Positions 25,386-37,982 of a DNA stretch of 64,000 nt are shown here, piece by piece. Position numbers and translations under genes: made by a program. Numbering within the stretch: the first letter of the stretch is position 1; each line of letters begins with the position of its first letter. The notes under the pieces are model-generated. The model was not told the origin of the DNA and searched no databases. It saw only the letters and a program-made list of their open reading frames with translations. Origin of the DNA: Piscicola geometra. Taxonomy: Eukaryota; Annelida; Clitellata; Hirudinida; Piscicolidae. The stretch spans positions 9,531,100 through 9,595,099 of the forward strand of contig OX030957.1 in NCBI GenBank assembly GCA_943735955.1, written 5' to 3'.

Positions 25386-28300
25386 TCAAAAATAGTAACC
25401 AGAAGAGCTAAGCGGGTCCGATGAAGTTTCACTGACGCTGCAATCGAGCTTCTCAACACTTGCTTTCCTGCCATGATCACCGTCTTCACAATTCGTTAGA
25501 AGTTTGTTGAAGACTTTCTTGTTGTTGACGCATCTTGTCTTGGCAGACTTGGCGTCGGGCTTGTGGGACAGTGGAGTGTTCACGCTCTTGTTCTTGCTTT
25601 GCTCCTGTCCACTCTCCCTGGCAGTCTGTTCTCTCAGCAGCTTCCTCTGACGTTCTGACGCCTTGGTGGCTGATGACTCGAGGGCGATTTCGGTCTTTTT
25701 GATGGTTCTGGTGGAGCGACGAGGAGTGCAGCCTGACGTGGTAGGCGTGCTGTTCTTGTCGAAGTCACTAGCACTGACTGTGATAGTGACTTCAGAGGTT
25801 GATGTTGTCTGGACAGTGGTGGAGGTGGAGAGTGAGGGCAATGACTTACTTTTCTTGCTGCTCCTGGTCGACATGCGGGTCGCCTCGTTGAGAGCCTCGA
25901 CACCAGGCTTGTCTGCTGGCTCCTTCTTGCCGCCCCTCCTTCGCATCTTCTTGACACTCTCCTCCGTGTCACTGTCCTTGACCCTCTCACGCTCAGACTC
26001 TGAGACGTGGTCACCGTTTTTGTAGGGGTTCACTTGCCTCTCATCCGCCTCTCTGCTGCTGCTGCTCTCCTCAACGTAGGCTTTTTCATCAAAGTCGCTT
26101 TGCATAGAATCTTCAGGGTGTTTGCTAGCAGAAGATTGATGTTGGCTCATCAGTTGGTTATTGCTATTTTTAGCGTTGTTTTTGAAGGTGCTCTGGTGCA
26201 GTTGTTCGTCGCTGAAGAAGTCCTCACTCATGAGCATGTCGTCCAGGTTGCCGTCGTTGATGTTCGAAGCGAGAGCTTCTGCGAGTTTTTCGATGTCTTC
26301 GTAGTCCTTCGAGGCGATCATCCTGTCGAGGTGGTTCTCGTCATCGGCGTTCAAGCAGAAGTTCATGTCGGCCTCGACGGCGGACAACGTGCTGTTGTTC
26401 GAGTTGGTCGAGATGGCGGTGTTGTGGTCGCTGCCTCGCTGTTGCATCATGTCGTGCAGGTCCTCCTCCGAGTACACCTTCACACCATCCTCCCATTCTG
26501 GCTTCAGCTTCAGAGGCCACTGGTTGTTCTTGAGGTAGGAGGCGATGTGGTGGTGGTTGCTCGCGGCAGGAGAGTGCAGCGGAGAGTGTTCCAACTCGAC
26601 CACTCTCATGGCCTTCTGTACTGACTCGGTCAAGTTGTGAGGGTAGCCTGGTGAAGTGATCGCCATCGGAAGCGGCTCCAACTTTGCGTCGTGATTTGGA
26701 GTGTTTCGAGCCTTCATCAGTTGCGGAGGCAGTTGCGGCGTTAGAGACCTCGAGTAACTCTTGCAAGAGTCAGCGAATCGACCGAATGCTGCATCATCAT
26801 CGGACTTGTGTGAGGGGAAGGAGGGAAAGGTGCCGGAGGGGATGCTGTTCTTGGCGATTTCAACTTGCTCGAGCAGCTGGGCGACCGTCAAGTTGGTTTT
26901 CGACTTGAAGGAGATGTGAGATTCTTCGTGGCTTTTGAGGCCTCTCTTGGCGAACTTCAGTTGGTTCTCGGAGAGATCTGGCGCGAGATTCAAATCCTGC
27001 AATGCACTTGTCTTGGGCTCCTCGGGACTGGGGTTGCTGTTACTTTTAGTGTTACTTTTGCTATTGTTATAGATAGCATTGTTGTTACCAATATTGTTGT
27101 CGGTACATTTGTTATCCAAGTCATTGTGGGTGATTGTGTGTTGGGAGTGACTAGTGGAGCAGGCATCTTGTAGGGAAGCAACAATTGATGAAGTCCTGTC
27201 GTTGTGGTTTTGTTGCATGTAGTATGTTGCAGTGCAGTGTTGCGACGTGGGGTTCTGGCTTGCATGGTGGAAGGCTGGTGTAGTGGCTGCATGGCGGAGA
27301 GTTGAAGGGGTGACAGAGTGGCCAAGATGCTTTGCTGTGTTCGCCTCCCATGCTCCTATGGAGGTAAGTAGGCATTGTTAGGGCACAGAAATCCATGGAT
27401 GCTTGAAACGCACATCCTAATTTTTATTTTTTACTTTTTTGTACTTCATTTTTTAAAGGCATACAACCAGAAACAGACACCTGTATGAAAGCAACAAATA
27501 AAATACACAAGTATCACATGAACCTTCTCTGGCAGACTGTAGGATGCCTGTAACTGCCTTTAGGTCGTCATTGGTGGTCGTGAAGGAAGCGAGCTGTCCA
27601 TTGGAGGCATACAGGCTAGGTGTGTCAGCTTTGTTAGAGCAGTGCGTGTTGGTGTGAAGGCTTGTGTGGTTGTTGTTAGTGTTGTTGTTATTGTTGTTGG
27701 TGGTATTGTTGTTGTAGTGAGTTTCATCAAGATGGCAATTGTTGCTGTTGTTGATGAAGGAGGTTGTGTTGTAGTTGTTGGTGTTAGATGTGTTGATGAT
27801 GTTATTTACATATTTAGATTGATCAACACTGCAGTGGTTGTTTTTAGGCTCGGATGAATGCGTGTTGGTGAAGTTGTTGAATGTCTGACTCGAGTCGTGG
27901 GGCGAGTTGTGGTATCTTGGTGAGCGCATGAAGTGTTGCTGGCAATTTGTGAGGCTGGGTGTTGTGACGAAGGGCGTTGTGGCGGAGATGGTTGTTGAGA
28001 GTTTTGTCAGTGTAGCTTGCAAGGTGTTGTTTAGAGAAAGGTTATTGTGGTTGCTGATGGGTGGTGGTGGTGATGGTTTGTCTGTTTTGAATTGGTCGTC
28101 AGAGAGAATGGGTCTGGCGGGTGGATGCTGGTGGTGTTCAGATGTTGAAGTGTGACTAGGCGTGTGTCTAAGGGAAGGGGTGCAAACTCTTTCGAGAGAT
28201 GCAGATGCAAAATAGGAAGGTGGTGGTGCTTCGTTCGCAGCCTTATTCGTGTGTCTTTCTAGTTTATCTTGCTCAACGCCAGTGATGGCACCTTGAAGCT

Positions 28301-29586
28301 CTGGTCTTTCATGCAGCCTCTCAAGATGGAGTGAGTGCATGTAGTTGAGGTCACCTTTGATGGAGGTGGTGTGAAGGGTGGTGTCCGATGGCAACTTTAA
28401 GCGCTTTGACTTTTTAGGTTGGCTGCGCTTTCTCTTGAGTTGCGCAGGCGAATCGAGGCAACTCTCGATGAAGTCTTGCCCCTGCGTTGAAGCTGCGTTG
28501 TGGTTCCGACTGCCCGGACTCCTGAGCAGGTTGACCAAGAGAGGACTAGATGAAGCAAAGTTTTGGTTGAAGATGCTCGGGGCATTTTCGAGCGAACTTA
28601 TTGTGTTGGCGTTTGAGACTGTTGATTTTGAAGGGAAGTGGTTTGATGAGAAGGTTTGGAACTTGCTGGGGCTTGGTGATATGAACGTCTTTTGGTGATT
28701 CAATGTGGTGATGGGGGAATCATTGGTTAGCTTGGTGTCGAGGGAAGAAATTGAATGAATCAATTGAAGGTCACTGTAGTTTCTTGCAAAAGTGCATTGT
28801 GGAGAAGATGATGAGGAGAAAGATGACGATGGAGAAGAAAAAGATTTCTGTATTTTTGATGATGATTCTGCTAATGAAAATGGTAGAGAAGGATTTAGTA
28901 AATACGATGATGTTGATGATGAAGATGCTGATAATGATGATGATGGTGCTGATAATGATGATGATGAAAGTGAAGATGAAGGCTGAACAGAAGAGAAGTT
29001 TTGCATTGTCAGAGAGAATGTGGAATTTTTTATTGTAGACGATTTCAGCGAAGTTGCTTTAGACGACAACATTGGTGTGATAATAGACGGCAAAGATGAA
29101 GCTAGTGGTGATGCTAAGCAGTTTGGTGGCACATTCGGTAGCATGGACATGCTTGAAGTAAAAGGCACTCGTTGGGGTGGACGAGGGAGGTTGAGGTGGT
29201 CGAGCGAGATCTGCTGCTTGCCAATTTGAACAGCCAAAACGCCCATTTCTCTCAGCATGTAGTTCTGTTGTTCTGCCAAGTGCTTGAGCTTGTTGGCTGC
29301 TTCAAGTGGCAGCTTCAACGTCACCCTGATACTGTTCCATGGCTCAATCTTTTCTACTAAAAAGTCTTTGTCGTTATCTGGAGGTTGAAAGAGTTGTAGA
29401 AATATTTATTAATTTAATTAAATATATTAAAGATAATAATAAACTGAAAATGCACAATTACATACCAGGAACGACTAATTTCTGTAGACGAAACTTGAAT
29501 TTATTAAACTGTGAAGTGAAATCTGGAGAGTAGTAGTTGCCTGTACAAGTAATTATTGTTTCCAAAAGCTCCGTTTGAGGACCCAT
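25386..29586 (-). CDS. NCOA6: Nuclear receptor coactivator 6 homologue
   Basis: Coactivator linked in vertebrates to nuclear receptors and MLL3/4 H3K4-methyltransferase complexes. Coding exons 29586-29466, 29377-27524 and 27355-25386 join in consistent phase to about 1,314 aa. The N-terminus is the conserved part: KIEPWNSIRVTLKLPLEAAN and LREMGVLAVQIG match human KVEPWNSVRVTFNIPREAAE and LRDLGILSVQIE. An LxxLL motif, SPLLVNLLRSPG at about residues 319-330, matches human SPLLVNLLQSD. A basic KRKRSQPKKSKRLK stretch follows. The rest is low-complexity Ser/Asn/Thr/His-rich, with TRSSKKSK and CTPRRSTRTIKK near the C-terminus. The donor of intron 2 (GAAG|GTTCAT) is weak, so that edge may shift. The ATG chosen lies 5 bases after an AG, so an upstream exon is possible. 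Confidence 0.88.
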
Positions 29587-30220
29587 AGCACCTAAAACTT
29601 ATTCTGTGGATTTATTTGTGAAGTTATTTTAAATATTTTATTCTATTATAAATTCATTTTGACAATTTTTTTAGTTGTTAAAGCGAGCTTTGTAATTAGA
29701 CTGCTGAAATGACTAAGAAATAGTGCATTGAAACATTAAAAAAACTTTGCATTTTTTTATTAATTATATTAACCAGTAGTTATATTGAGAGTTTTGAGTT
29801 GGAAAATAGTTATTGCAGACTAGTGTTTTATCCTATTTTGTTTAGTTAAAATTGCTCAGAAAATTTTGATAGTTCGAAAATTTTATTTAAAGCTACATAG
29901 GAGCATTAATGAATTTTACCCATTAAAAATGAAGCTTTAATCGAAAAAATAATAATAAAATGTCGCCATTTATAACAACACGATTACGCATGAACAAAGT
30001 AAACAGTAATTCGTGAGAAATGGTTTAGTAATAATAAAAAATTAACACAATTAATTTATAAAACTTTCAATGTTTACTAATTAAATAATTTTTTTTATCT
30101 TTTAAATTTTCAATTCACTAGACAAGATATTAAATTCAACCAAAACGCTAATTTTCATTCAAGTTCTTGTTCTCCTTTTCAAGCATTCATTTGACAATTT
30201 TTTGAAACATTTATACTTTT
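29587..30220. other. AT-rich region upstream of NCOA6
   Basis: Probably NCOA6 5' UTR, promoter or a first intron. No clear motif seen. Confidence 0.4.
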
Positions 30221-30475
30221 TCAACTTTTTTTATACTTTATTATTATCAAAAACATTGAAAACAGGTTCTTGAGCGCTTCCAGGAACCTACATGATACAT
30301 CATTGCAATCAATTTTGATTTTTACGCAACGGGCTGCTGGTTTATTAATTAGATTTTGAGAGTTAACAGTTCTTGCTTTATGAATACAAATTCTTGGAAT
30401 GGGGCAATCGAGTGTAGTAGTTTCCATGATTGGTAAATCATCAAGGTCATAACCAGAGGGGAAACTTAAACTCAT
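30221..30475 (-). CDS. Unassigned 84-codon open frame, possible exon
   Basis: Starts MSLSFPSGYDLDDLPIMETT, more balanced in composition than random AT-rich frames until its Ile/Lys-rich end. The LDDLP segment recalls the first residues of vertebrate NCOA6 (VLDDLPNLED), and it lies about 0.6 kb upstream of the first NCOA6 exon on the same strand. However, I find no donor whose phase fits the AG|GTGCTATGG acceptor of that exon. It may be a missed 5' exon, a separate small gene or chance. Confidence 0.3.
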   Translation of the reverse strand: MSLSFPSGYDLDDLPIMETTTLDCPIPRICIHKARTVNSQNLINKPAARCVKIKIDCNDVSCRFLEALKNLFSMFLIIIKYKKS

Positions 30476-31219
30476 TAAACAACTTCAGACTTGGCAATGT
30501 AACTGTCTTACACTTCTCTGCTCGCATTGCCAAAGTTTAAGATTGAAAGTTTGTGTAGCTTACGTAACAAGAACGGGTGGGTTGAGAAATCAAACCTTAT
30601 TCATTCATTCTCCAGAAAGAAAATTTTGAAATAATAAATTGAAAAAAACAATTTTTTAATGGTATTTCAGAATAAATCAATTTTTGAAATGCTATGAATT
30701 TAAAAAAAAACAGTAAAGCGAAACTATCCGCCCCAGAGAAGATTAACGATTGAACAGTAATGCCATTGACTGAGTTACTTTTGTCTGGGCTAGCTTTTCG
30801 GGTGTGGAACTTCAAAATGAGACAGACTCGATAGATATCTCTAGACAGTATGTTAAATGATTGATCAATCCACATTCTTATCCAACACTAAAATGGGCCC
30901 AAGAATTAAGATCCCTAACTTCCCAAGAAACATCTTTGAATTGCTGATTTTTAAATAAGTTGTATTTTTTCTAAAGTATATCTTTAAAGATTTATTTTTT
31001 GAACTGTTAATTAATAAACGATACTTTAAGCTTTAAAAGTTGCCTTTAAACAGTTTAATGAAAAGGTCCTGAACATATATATTAGGGATGCTACGTGTTC
31101 AAAACTCAAAACCAAGGTGCCAGAAACAAATAGTTAAGTGCGCGTTTCAGGTTAAGTGCTCATTTTTTAAGGTTTAATTTTTTTCTAATTAAAAAAAGAA
31201 ATATTTTTGCAAAAAAGTC

Positions 31220-34200
31220 CTAGTTGGAATCCACCAAGAGGCTGTACAAAAGGTCAATCTCCTGGCCATAGTCGCACTCAGGTGTTTCCAAGACAACAGG
31301 AATATCCGTGAAGTAGGAGTCGTTCATGAACCTCCTGAAGAATTCCATGCCCAACTTGCCCTTTCCCACGTTCTCATGCCTGTCCAAGTGGCAAGCCAAG
31401 GCTCCTGGGGTGTACATTATGGTCTTGCAATACAATGAAATACAATGTAAGATTATAACATACAATAAAATACAATGCCAGACTATAACATACAATAAAA
31501 TACAATGCAAGACTATAACATACAATAAAATACAATGCAATAAAATGAAATACAATACAAGACTTTAAAATACTGTATTGTATAATTATATTTTATAAGA
31601 CATGATGCTTTATCGACTCACCTTTGGAATCGTTGAGATGCACTGCCTTGAGAAATTTCTTACCTGTTGTATGAAATAATTTGTCTGAAAGTAACTTCAA
31701 ACCAAGAAGAGATAAATATCTGTATGAATAAAATTAATATTATAAATAATAATAATAATAATAATGGATCATTGAATGATTAATCTCAATCAATTCTTCC
31801 GTGCAACTCATTACCGATAACATCATTAAATTCTCTCTTGGTTTCTTCGTACCCTTTCTCAGTGCTCAAGTCATAACCTGAAATCATTTCGCGAATCAGA
31901 GCATTAATGCTTGAATTTTCAAGAATAGCAATCATTTAAAATAACTTTTTAAAATAAAGGCTAATAATCGGCATTTTAAAAAGTAATAATTGAACCTTTA
32001 AAAATAGCAACATAAATTATTTAAAATTAATTATAATTTTTGAATTCATAATAATTATGAAATAAATGATTCGGCAAACCTGCAGCGAAGGCGTGGCACG
32101 TGTCGAAGCAGACGCCAATGCGCGTCTGGTCGTGCACTCTGTCGATGATCTCCTTCAACTCTTCAAATCTCCCGCCAATCGTGTTGCCTTGGCAACTCAT
32201 ATTCTCAATCACTGTAAGAGTTCGTTATTATTAATATTATCATCAATTGTTGCGGGTTTTTCGACAATTAAATAATATTTCATTATTTTAATATCAAACA
32301 CACACTTTTGATCATATGTTTCAAAATAGTCATCATGCCACTTTAGCATAGAATGAAGTATGCATATAAATACTCATGCGATATGTTGGTAGAATGGTGA
32401 TGTATGTTTCCTTGCACTGTGCGTATGATGGCAATGAAGATGCTGACGATAATGTCTGGTAGGCATTGAGGCCGTCGTGAATGGAAAGGTTTGGGTTGAA
32501 TACCCTTTATATCAGTGTTTCCCAACCTTTTTCAGTGTTGGCCTCCCTAAAAAAGTCCTAATGGTAACTTGGCCTCCCCAAATCCCGTCGTCAATAATTG
32601 AGAAAAAAAATCAATTTGTTATAACAATTTTTATTCAGAAAGATTTAATTAAAATTAGCATTGTTCATAATAATAAGGTTTATGTAAGGTTTTTTAATTT
32701 ATAAAATGTTATTGAAGCTTAATGAGATGATTGTTGCTGTTTTCCATCACAGAGAAGATGAAATCGAGGTTCTGTATTAGAAAGAGATACCCTCATATCA
32801 TTCGAGGCATCCAATCTATTTCTATCTTTAGTCTTGATAGGTACTAATGTAGAAAACCCTTTTTCACATAAGTAGGTTTCGTCATAGCAACGTTTTTTAG
32901 ACATTATTGAAAACTGAAAATGATAAAAAAACACATATTTTAAAAAGAGCTGAAATAATTAAAAAATCACAAATATAAATTACCAGTTATGTTAAAAACA
33001 GCAGACCAAATTTTTTTAGTTAATTTATTCAATTAATTGTCTTATTTTATTAATTTTATTGAAAAATAAACTCATGCAGGGTATCTCAAAAAACACGACC
33101 GAAAGAAAATGAGGGATTTATGAAAACAGAAATGTGCAAATCATTATTCAAATAAATACAATATGGAAAGCCGTTACGCAAAAACAATTTTCATATAGTA
33201 TTCAAAAAATCGTTTTTAGCATGATTAAAATTTTGTGATTTAACAAAAATTTATATAATTATATAAATTTATAAAATACATGTAAATAGAACACCTTAGT
33301 TGGCCTCCCCTAAAAGATCATTTGGCCTCCCTAAGGGAGGCCGGCCCCACCGGTTGGGAAACCCTGCTTTATATAGAGGAAGATTTCAAATGGCGACGAA
33401 TTCAATATAAACCATTATGTATTTTCTTGCAGAGTCCTAGTAAGCACAAAATTACATTTATGTAATAAAACTTCAGTATTTTTATGAGTAATAACACCAT
33501 AATTTGTAATGTGTTGGCTTACATTGAAAATGATTGGTATATTTGATAAAAAAAAGAAAAGATACTAACAGATGGTGACAGAAGAGGTTGCTTGGTGGGC
33601 GATGTTGATCGACTCTGCTATTAGTTCTATGCTCTTCTCAACTGTGCCATTCTTAGATGATCCTGTGTGTGTGTGTGTGGGTGTGTTTTTTTTATAAATT
33701 AAGAAAATCAATTTTTGAGCTATGATAGTATCAAGATAAGAATGTAGGATGAACTAGCGAGTAACGCAAACCAGGATGAAAGTTGTACAAGGCGATGCCG
33801 AGTCTCTCGCACCTGCTCACTTCGTCTATTAAGCACTCCCTACTCTTCTTGAGGACTTCTGAATCAGAAGAACCACAGTTCAAGAGAAAAGATCCGTGCG
33901 GCAAGATCATCAGAGGAGAAATCCAACTCTCCTGAGCACGAAAGTCGAAAATTTATTAAAGATGAAATTTAATTGTAAATAATAATAAACATTTTCATGG
34001 ATTGAAAATTAATGCTTTTATGGAGAAAAAATAAAAAGCAAAGCCTTTGAAATACATGCAGTTTCTTTTTGAATTCTTCCACTGACTTCTCTTCTAAAGG
34101 CTTGCATTTCCATGTGCGCTGTGATCTCAAAAAGCAAGCAAAACTAAGAGCCTTGCTGCTTTGAGCCTCTTCTATCGATTTCCATAACCCCCCTGTAGCA

Positions 34201-34581
34201 AAGGTGTCATTATACATAGTTTATGAAATATTTTACTAAGTGAAAATTTGCTTAAATGATTTTTAAAAGTTTACATTTTTAAATACCTGAAATTGAAGCA
34301 TGGAATCCAAGGAATATTTTTGATTTTAACCTTTCTGCTTTGGGATATTCAAGCTTCACTGATTCTTTTTTTGATACATTTTTTTCAATATCACTACTTA
34401 CAAATTCTTTAAGCTCTTCTTTCACATTTATTTCTTCACTTAGTTTAATTTTTTTAGTAATAGGGCTTGATATTGTCTTTAATTCAGAAGTATTTTCTTT
34501 TTCTGATTTTATTTTAGTAATTTTCAAAGCAATCTCTTTTTTATTTTCTTTATTAATGGATTTTAGAGTTCTTTTAGGCAT
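31220..34581 (-). CDS. apn-1: Endonuclease IV-type AP endonuclease (APN1/Nfo)
   Basis: Cuts DNA 5' of abasic sites in base-excision repair; a trinuclear-zinc TIM-barrel enzyme found in bacteria, fungi, nematodes and some other invertebrates. Eight exons (34581-34287, 34192-34056, 33931-33772, 33662-33570, 32211-32080, 31877-31815, 31684-31622, 31404-31220) with consistent phases give 375 aa. All nine metal-ligand positions can be matched to E. coli Nfo: H94 (FHASISG), H196 (NFHPG), the Glu of [10 protein letters not shown] (near 231), D265 and H268 ([11 protein letters not shown]), H309 (HLNDSK), D322 and H324 (DRHENVGKG), E354 (LETPE). Residues 1-90 are a Lys/Glu/Ser-rich extension (starts [15 protein letters not shown]) likely to hold a nuclear signal. 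Intron 4 contains a small hAT. Confidence 0.95.
31428..31575. repeat. 30-bp minisatellite in APN1 intron 7
   Basis: About four to five copies of a 30-bp unit that begins AATGCAAGACTATAACATAC; the last copies are shortened. It starts about 25 bases upstream (minus sense) of the exon 8 acceptor. Confidence 0.85.
32513..33366 (-). mobile_element. Internally deleted hAT in APN1 intron 4
   Basis: Ends CAGTGTTTCCCAACC and, reverse-complemented, CAGGGTTTCCCAACC; flanked by a perfect 8-bp duplication CTTTATAT (32505-32512, 33367-33374). Subterminal repeats of TTGGCCTCCC at both ends. The only coding remnant, 32934-32719 on the minus strand, is the hAT C-terminal region ([20 protein letters not shown], then [10 protein letters not shown]), typical of ZBED5/SCAND3-like transposases. 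At 854 bp it is non-autonomous. Confidence 0.92.
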
Positions 34582-34864
34582 TTTAATTCTTAATAAAATA
34601 AACTAAATATTATCGCTCTTAAAGATTGATGTTTTAGGGTTAGATAAATAATTATTATTAATTAAATATTAAAACTAAATTATTTAACTATTTTTGCTAT
34701 AATTGTATTTCTTATATATTTATATATTCTATAAATATTAAAAACAAGTTAGACGAAAGCTTTTCAATCAACCACAATCACAACTGTTTCTTGAATTTGA
34801 GGAAAGAGCGCTATAGAAATTGATTTGAATGAAAATGAAATGAATATAGAGGTTTTATCGAATT
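34582..34864. other. APN1 upstream region
   Basis: AT-rich promoter or 5' UTR of APN1. A GAGCGCTATAGAAATTGA stretch at about 34806 resembles retroposon 3' ends. Confidence 0.35.
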
Positions 34865-35130
34865 AAAATAAATTTGTTCAATAAAACCGGTTTTATACCC
34901 GTTCCAATATATGTATAAATATCAATTTAAATAAAAAACAATCAACCTTAGTAATACAACCTCACAATCACGATGATCATCATTGTCTTTACAATTAAAA
35001 AATTTAATCATCACCACAGTACCCACATTCCTACTACAGAATAATCATCACCACGTCATCTTCATAACCACAAAACATAATTGTCCTTTTTCTTAATCTT
35101 CTTGCCACTGGTGTTGAGGCTGTGACAGTA
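34865..35130 (-). mobile_element. Second copy of the 16362-16865 retroposon body
   Basis: Reads, as the reverse complement of 16500-16800, 'ccaatatatgtataaatatc', 'aatttaatcatcaccacagt', and TTGCCACTGGTG. The GATTGATTG 3' tail is not present at the expected end, so the copy is partial. Confidence 0.6.
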
Positions 35131-35571
35131 GCTTATAAACTCAGCCTACCATGCGGAAAGAAACCCCTTTCAAGAAGTTGCATACGCCGGGGAAAGAGCA
35201 GTGGCCGAAGAAATATCGATAGAGGCTGTTGAAGTTGTGAAAGATTTGGGAAAGGTGCAGTGGGGTTGGCCAAGAGCATGTTTGGTTTGTTTTATTCGTT
35301 AATTTTGCAGATTTCATGTCACTATTTCGAAGTTCTTGATCATTTCGATTGACTTGCTTTATAATTAATTTCTCTCAATTGAATTTTCAAACCGTTTTTA
35401 AAGAAACGATGTTAAAGCAAATTATATTCTTCATCGTTCATTGGACCAAAGTGATCGTTGATCTCAAGTTTCGCTTTGTATTTTTTTTTTCCAAAGACAA
35501 ACTGAAAAAATTCAACAATTTTTTCATAATTTCTTTTTATGGCACCGGGCCGTAGTTAGGGGTTGCATAAA
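35131..35571. other. Unassigned spacer
   Basis: A richer patch at 35150-35290 ('ggggaaagagcagtggccga') is open for a short way but not recognised; the rest is AT-rich. Confidence 0.35.
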
Positions 35572-35766
35572 TATAAATAATGCGTATTTATAAAGCGCCA
35601 AGGCACGCAACTGAGGCGCCACTCACACGACATAAGTCGTGAAACACCGCCTCATATACACTAGGTATATGATAGCTCACGGTTGGCTGAACAAGGATTC
35701 GAACTGGCGACTTTTAAGTTGCAGGTCCAACGACTTTACCATCTAATCCAACCCGCTCGCCGGTTG
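35572..35766 (-). mobile_element. SINE-A, near-complete tRNA-derived SINE
   Basis: The reverse complement begins with a tRNA-like head: A-box-like TTAGATGGTAAAG, B-box CAGTTCGAATCC. It continues 'gtgagctatcatatacctag' and ends 'cctcagttgcgtgccttggc' GCTTTATAAATACGC. The end matches the LINE tail at 17757-17790. Confidence 0.8.
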
Positions 35767-36848
35767 CAGCAGGCACTCCAACTAAAAATTCCAAAAATGA
35801 GTTTCATTATCAAATTTAAAACTATTAATATGCATGAAGTAACAAACTTACATGATGCAGTGTCATAATTTTGCACAAAATCTAAAAAACGAACGCGTCT
35901 TCATGACAAATTGGCGCATTGGCGGACATATAAAATTTGTTTATTTTTTTTAGTAAATCTGTGGCTGCTACTCTTTTTTATGATTATAAATTTAAAGGAT
36001 TTGATTGAAGATGAAAGATTTTCCGAATGAAAAAATATCTGTTAAATTAATTATTTAGCATTAAGAAAGCAAATATTTAAAATCTATAATTGTTTGCGCA
36101 CCATTTGTTTAGTAAATTTCACAAAAAATAAAAATTCTTAAACTTTAAACTCAACAATAATTTTAAGTAAGTGAATTACCTTGAAGTAGCAAAAAAATCG
36201 CAAGTATAAAATCGGTTTCAAAGTCACATTCATAAAAAATGACAGCAAACGTTTCTGGATCTACATCATAGGCGGCGCCTTAATGAGGACCCCCACTATT
36301 TTTAATAAAAACATTTTTAAACTTTTGTTTTAATGCGAACATAATCGTCAAAAACAGAAAGTTGTATAGTAATACATTGTGAGTATGCTTAGTTAATGTT
36401 ATAGCTGTCTAAAATAAAGCTATTCATTGCTGACTTAAATATTCGTATCAACACAAATGTAACAAAATGTTTTTTCAAGTTGGGGAGAGGGTGGCTTCGG
36501 ACCGCAAGACCTCCAGGATCGTCCATGCTGGGTAAGACCCCCGCCCTAAGATTCGCAGCAGATCGTTGCCCCTGATCTACATTACATGTTCCATGTTAAC
36601 AAAAAAACCGATGTTATAAATTGTTTTAATTTTACACAGATATGAAGTGATCAAATAAATTAAGAACATTTTGCTGCATTATTTTATAAGAAAACCCACA
36701 CCCTGTTCTCAAATGTTGAGGAATCTGAAAATTCAGTGATCCAGACGTGTTAGAAGTTTTTAACAAAACACCTGATTGTTCTCTGAACATTATGAAAAGA
36801 GAATCTGAAATGGTTGGAAAATACCTCTTTATCATCTTTATCTACTGG
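35767..36848. other. Intergenic DNA left of the nested hAT pair
   Basis: No gene recognised. A GC-richer patch at 36480-36590 ('gagagggtggcttcggaccg') looks like an old repeat. A 67-codon minus frame at 36632-36835 ending beside the hAT insertion has no known domain. Confidence 0.35.
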
Positions 36849-37578
36849 AAGAAAATTAGAGACCGACCGAAACAGATATTTTTATTTCGGCCGAAACCGA
36901 AATTAGGCCGAAATTAAAATCCCATTTTTGGCCGAAACCGAAATTATGCTGAAATTTAAATTCCATTTTCGGCCGAAACCAAAATCAAACCGAAATTGTA
37001 ATCAGATTTTCGGCCGAAACCGAAGCCGAGACCGAAATTTTTCCAAACTTTTATTAAAAACAAAAAAATAGTATTTAAGGATGACAATGCCAGTTTAATA
37101 AGTAAATCGAAACAAGCGTATATTTTAAGCCAAAAAATAAAAGTTGTTCAACAACAAAAATGGTCTACATAAGTAATTGTTTATTAAAATCAAAAAATAT
37201 TATTGAATGATGACAATTTCTGTTTAATAATTGAATCCAAACAAACGAATATTGTAAGCAAGAAATACCTGTTTTTAAACATTTTCACCAAGAAGGTTGC
37301 TGCGACGATCTGCGTAGATTTGCCCTGCAGAACTAAATAGTTGCTCGCTAGCCACACTTGTTAGGGGTGCAGATAAGTATTTTCGAGCAGCAGGCTCAAG
37401 ACATGAATATTGACTGCAATGCCAATACGCAAAAATATTGGATGTTCTGTTGATTCTAGGCTCTTTAAGATACGCCTGCATTTATTTTTGAATTGATGAA
37501 TGGAAGCCAAATCTTCTCGGGCTTTCATTCAATTCATATACACTGTTTATCTCAGCAAAGATATCTAGAATTCCAAAT

Positions 37579-37975
37579 GCTTGTACATGTCATTCGAACA
37601 ATTAGTCTAATGACACCCATAAATCAATCAACCACGATAACTAATAGATATCTAATAGAGATGAGAATCGAACCCAAAGTTAATAGTTCGAGTTCGATTG
37701 AAGATATACAGATACTTACTTTTGACAATAAAATTTTTGTAAACAAATGTTTTTAAAAAATTTTAAAAAAAGAAGAAGTTTTGTTAAACATCATCATTGA
37801 ACGTATGCCAATTAACTTAAATTTCAATACAATGGTTGTTGTTCCAGATGCTTGTATATGTTATTCGAACAATTAGTCTAATGACACCCATAAATCAATC
37901 AACCACGATATCTAATAGGTATCTAATAGAGATGGGAATCGAACCCAAACTTAATAGTTCGAGTTTGATTGAGGA
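37579..37975. repeat. Direct duplication inside the outer hAT
   Basis: A block of about 125 bp beginning GCTTGTACATGT at 37579 recurs from 37850 (period 271). Both copies contain 'attcgaacaattagtctaat' and 'gaatcgaacccaaa'. On the minus strand the latter reads GGGTTCGATTC, a B-box-like sequence, so a tRNA-derived origin is possible. Confidence 0.7.
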
Positions 37976-37982
37976 TACATAT

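Noticed and set aside
25634..26766. Arg/Ala-rich and Val-rich frames overlapping NCOA6
   Set aside because: Shadows of the GC-richer NCOA6 last exon in other frames.
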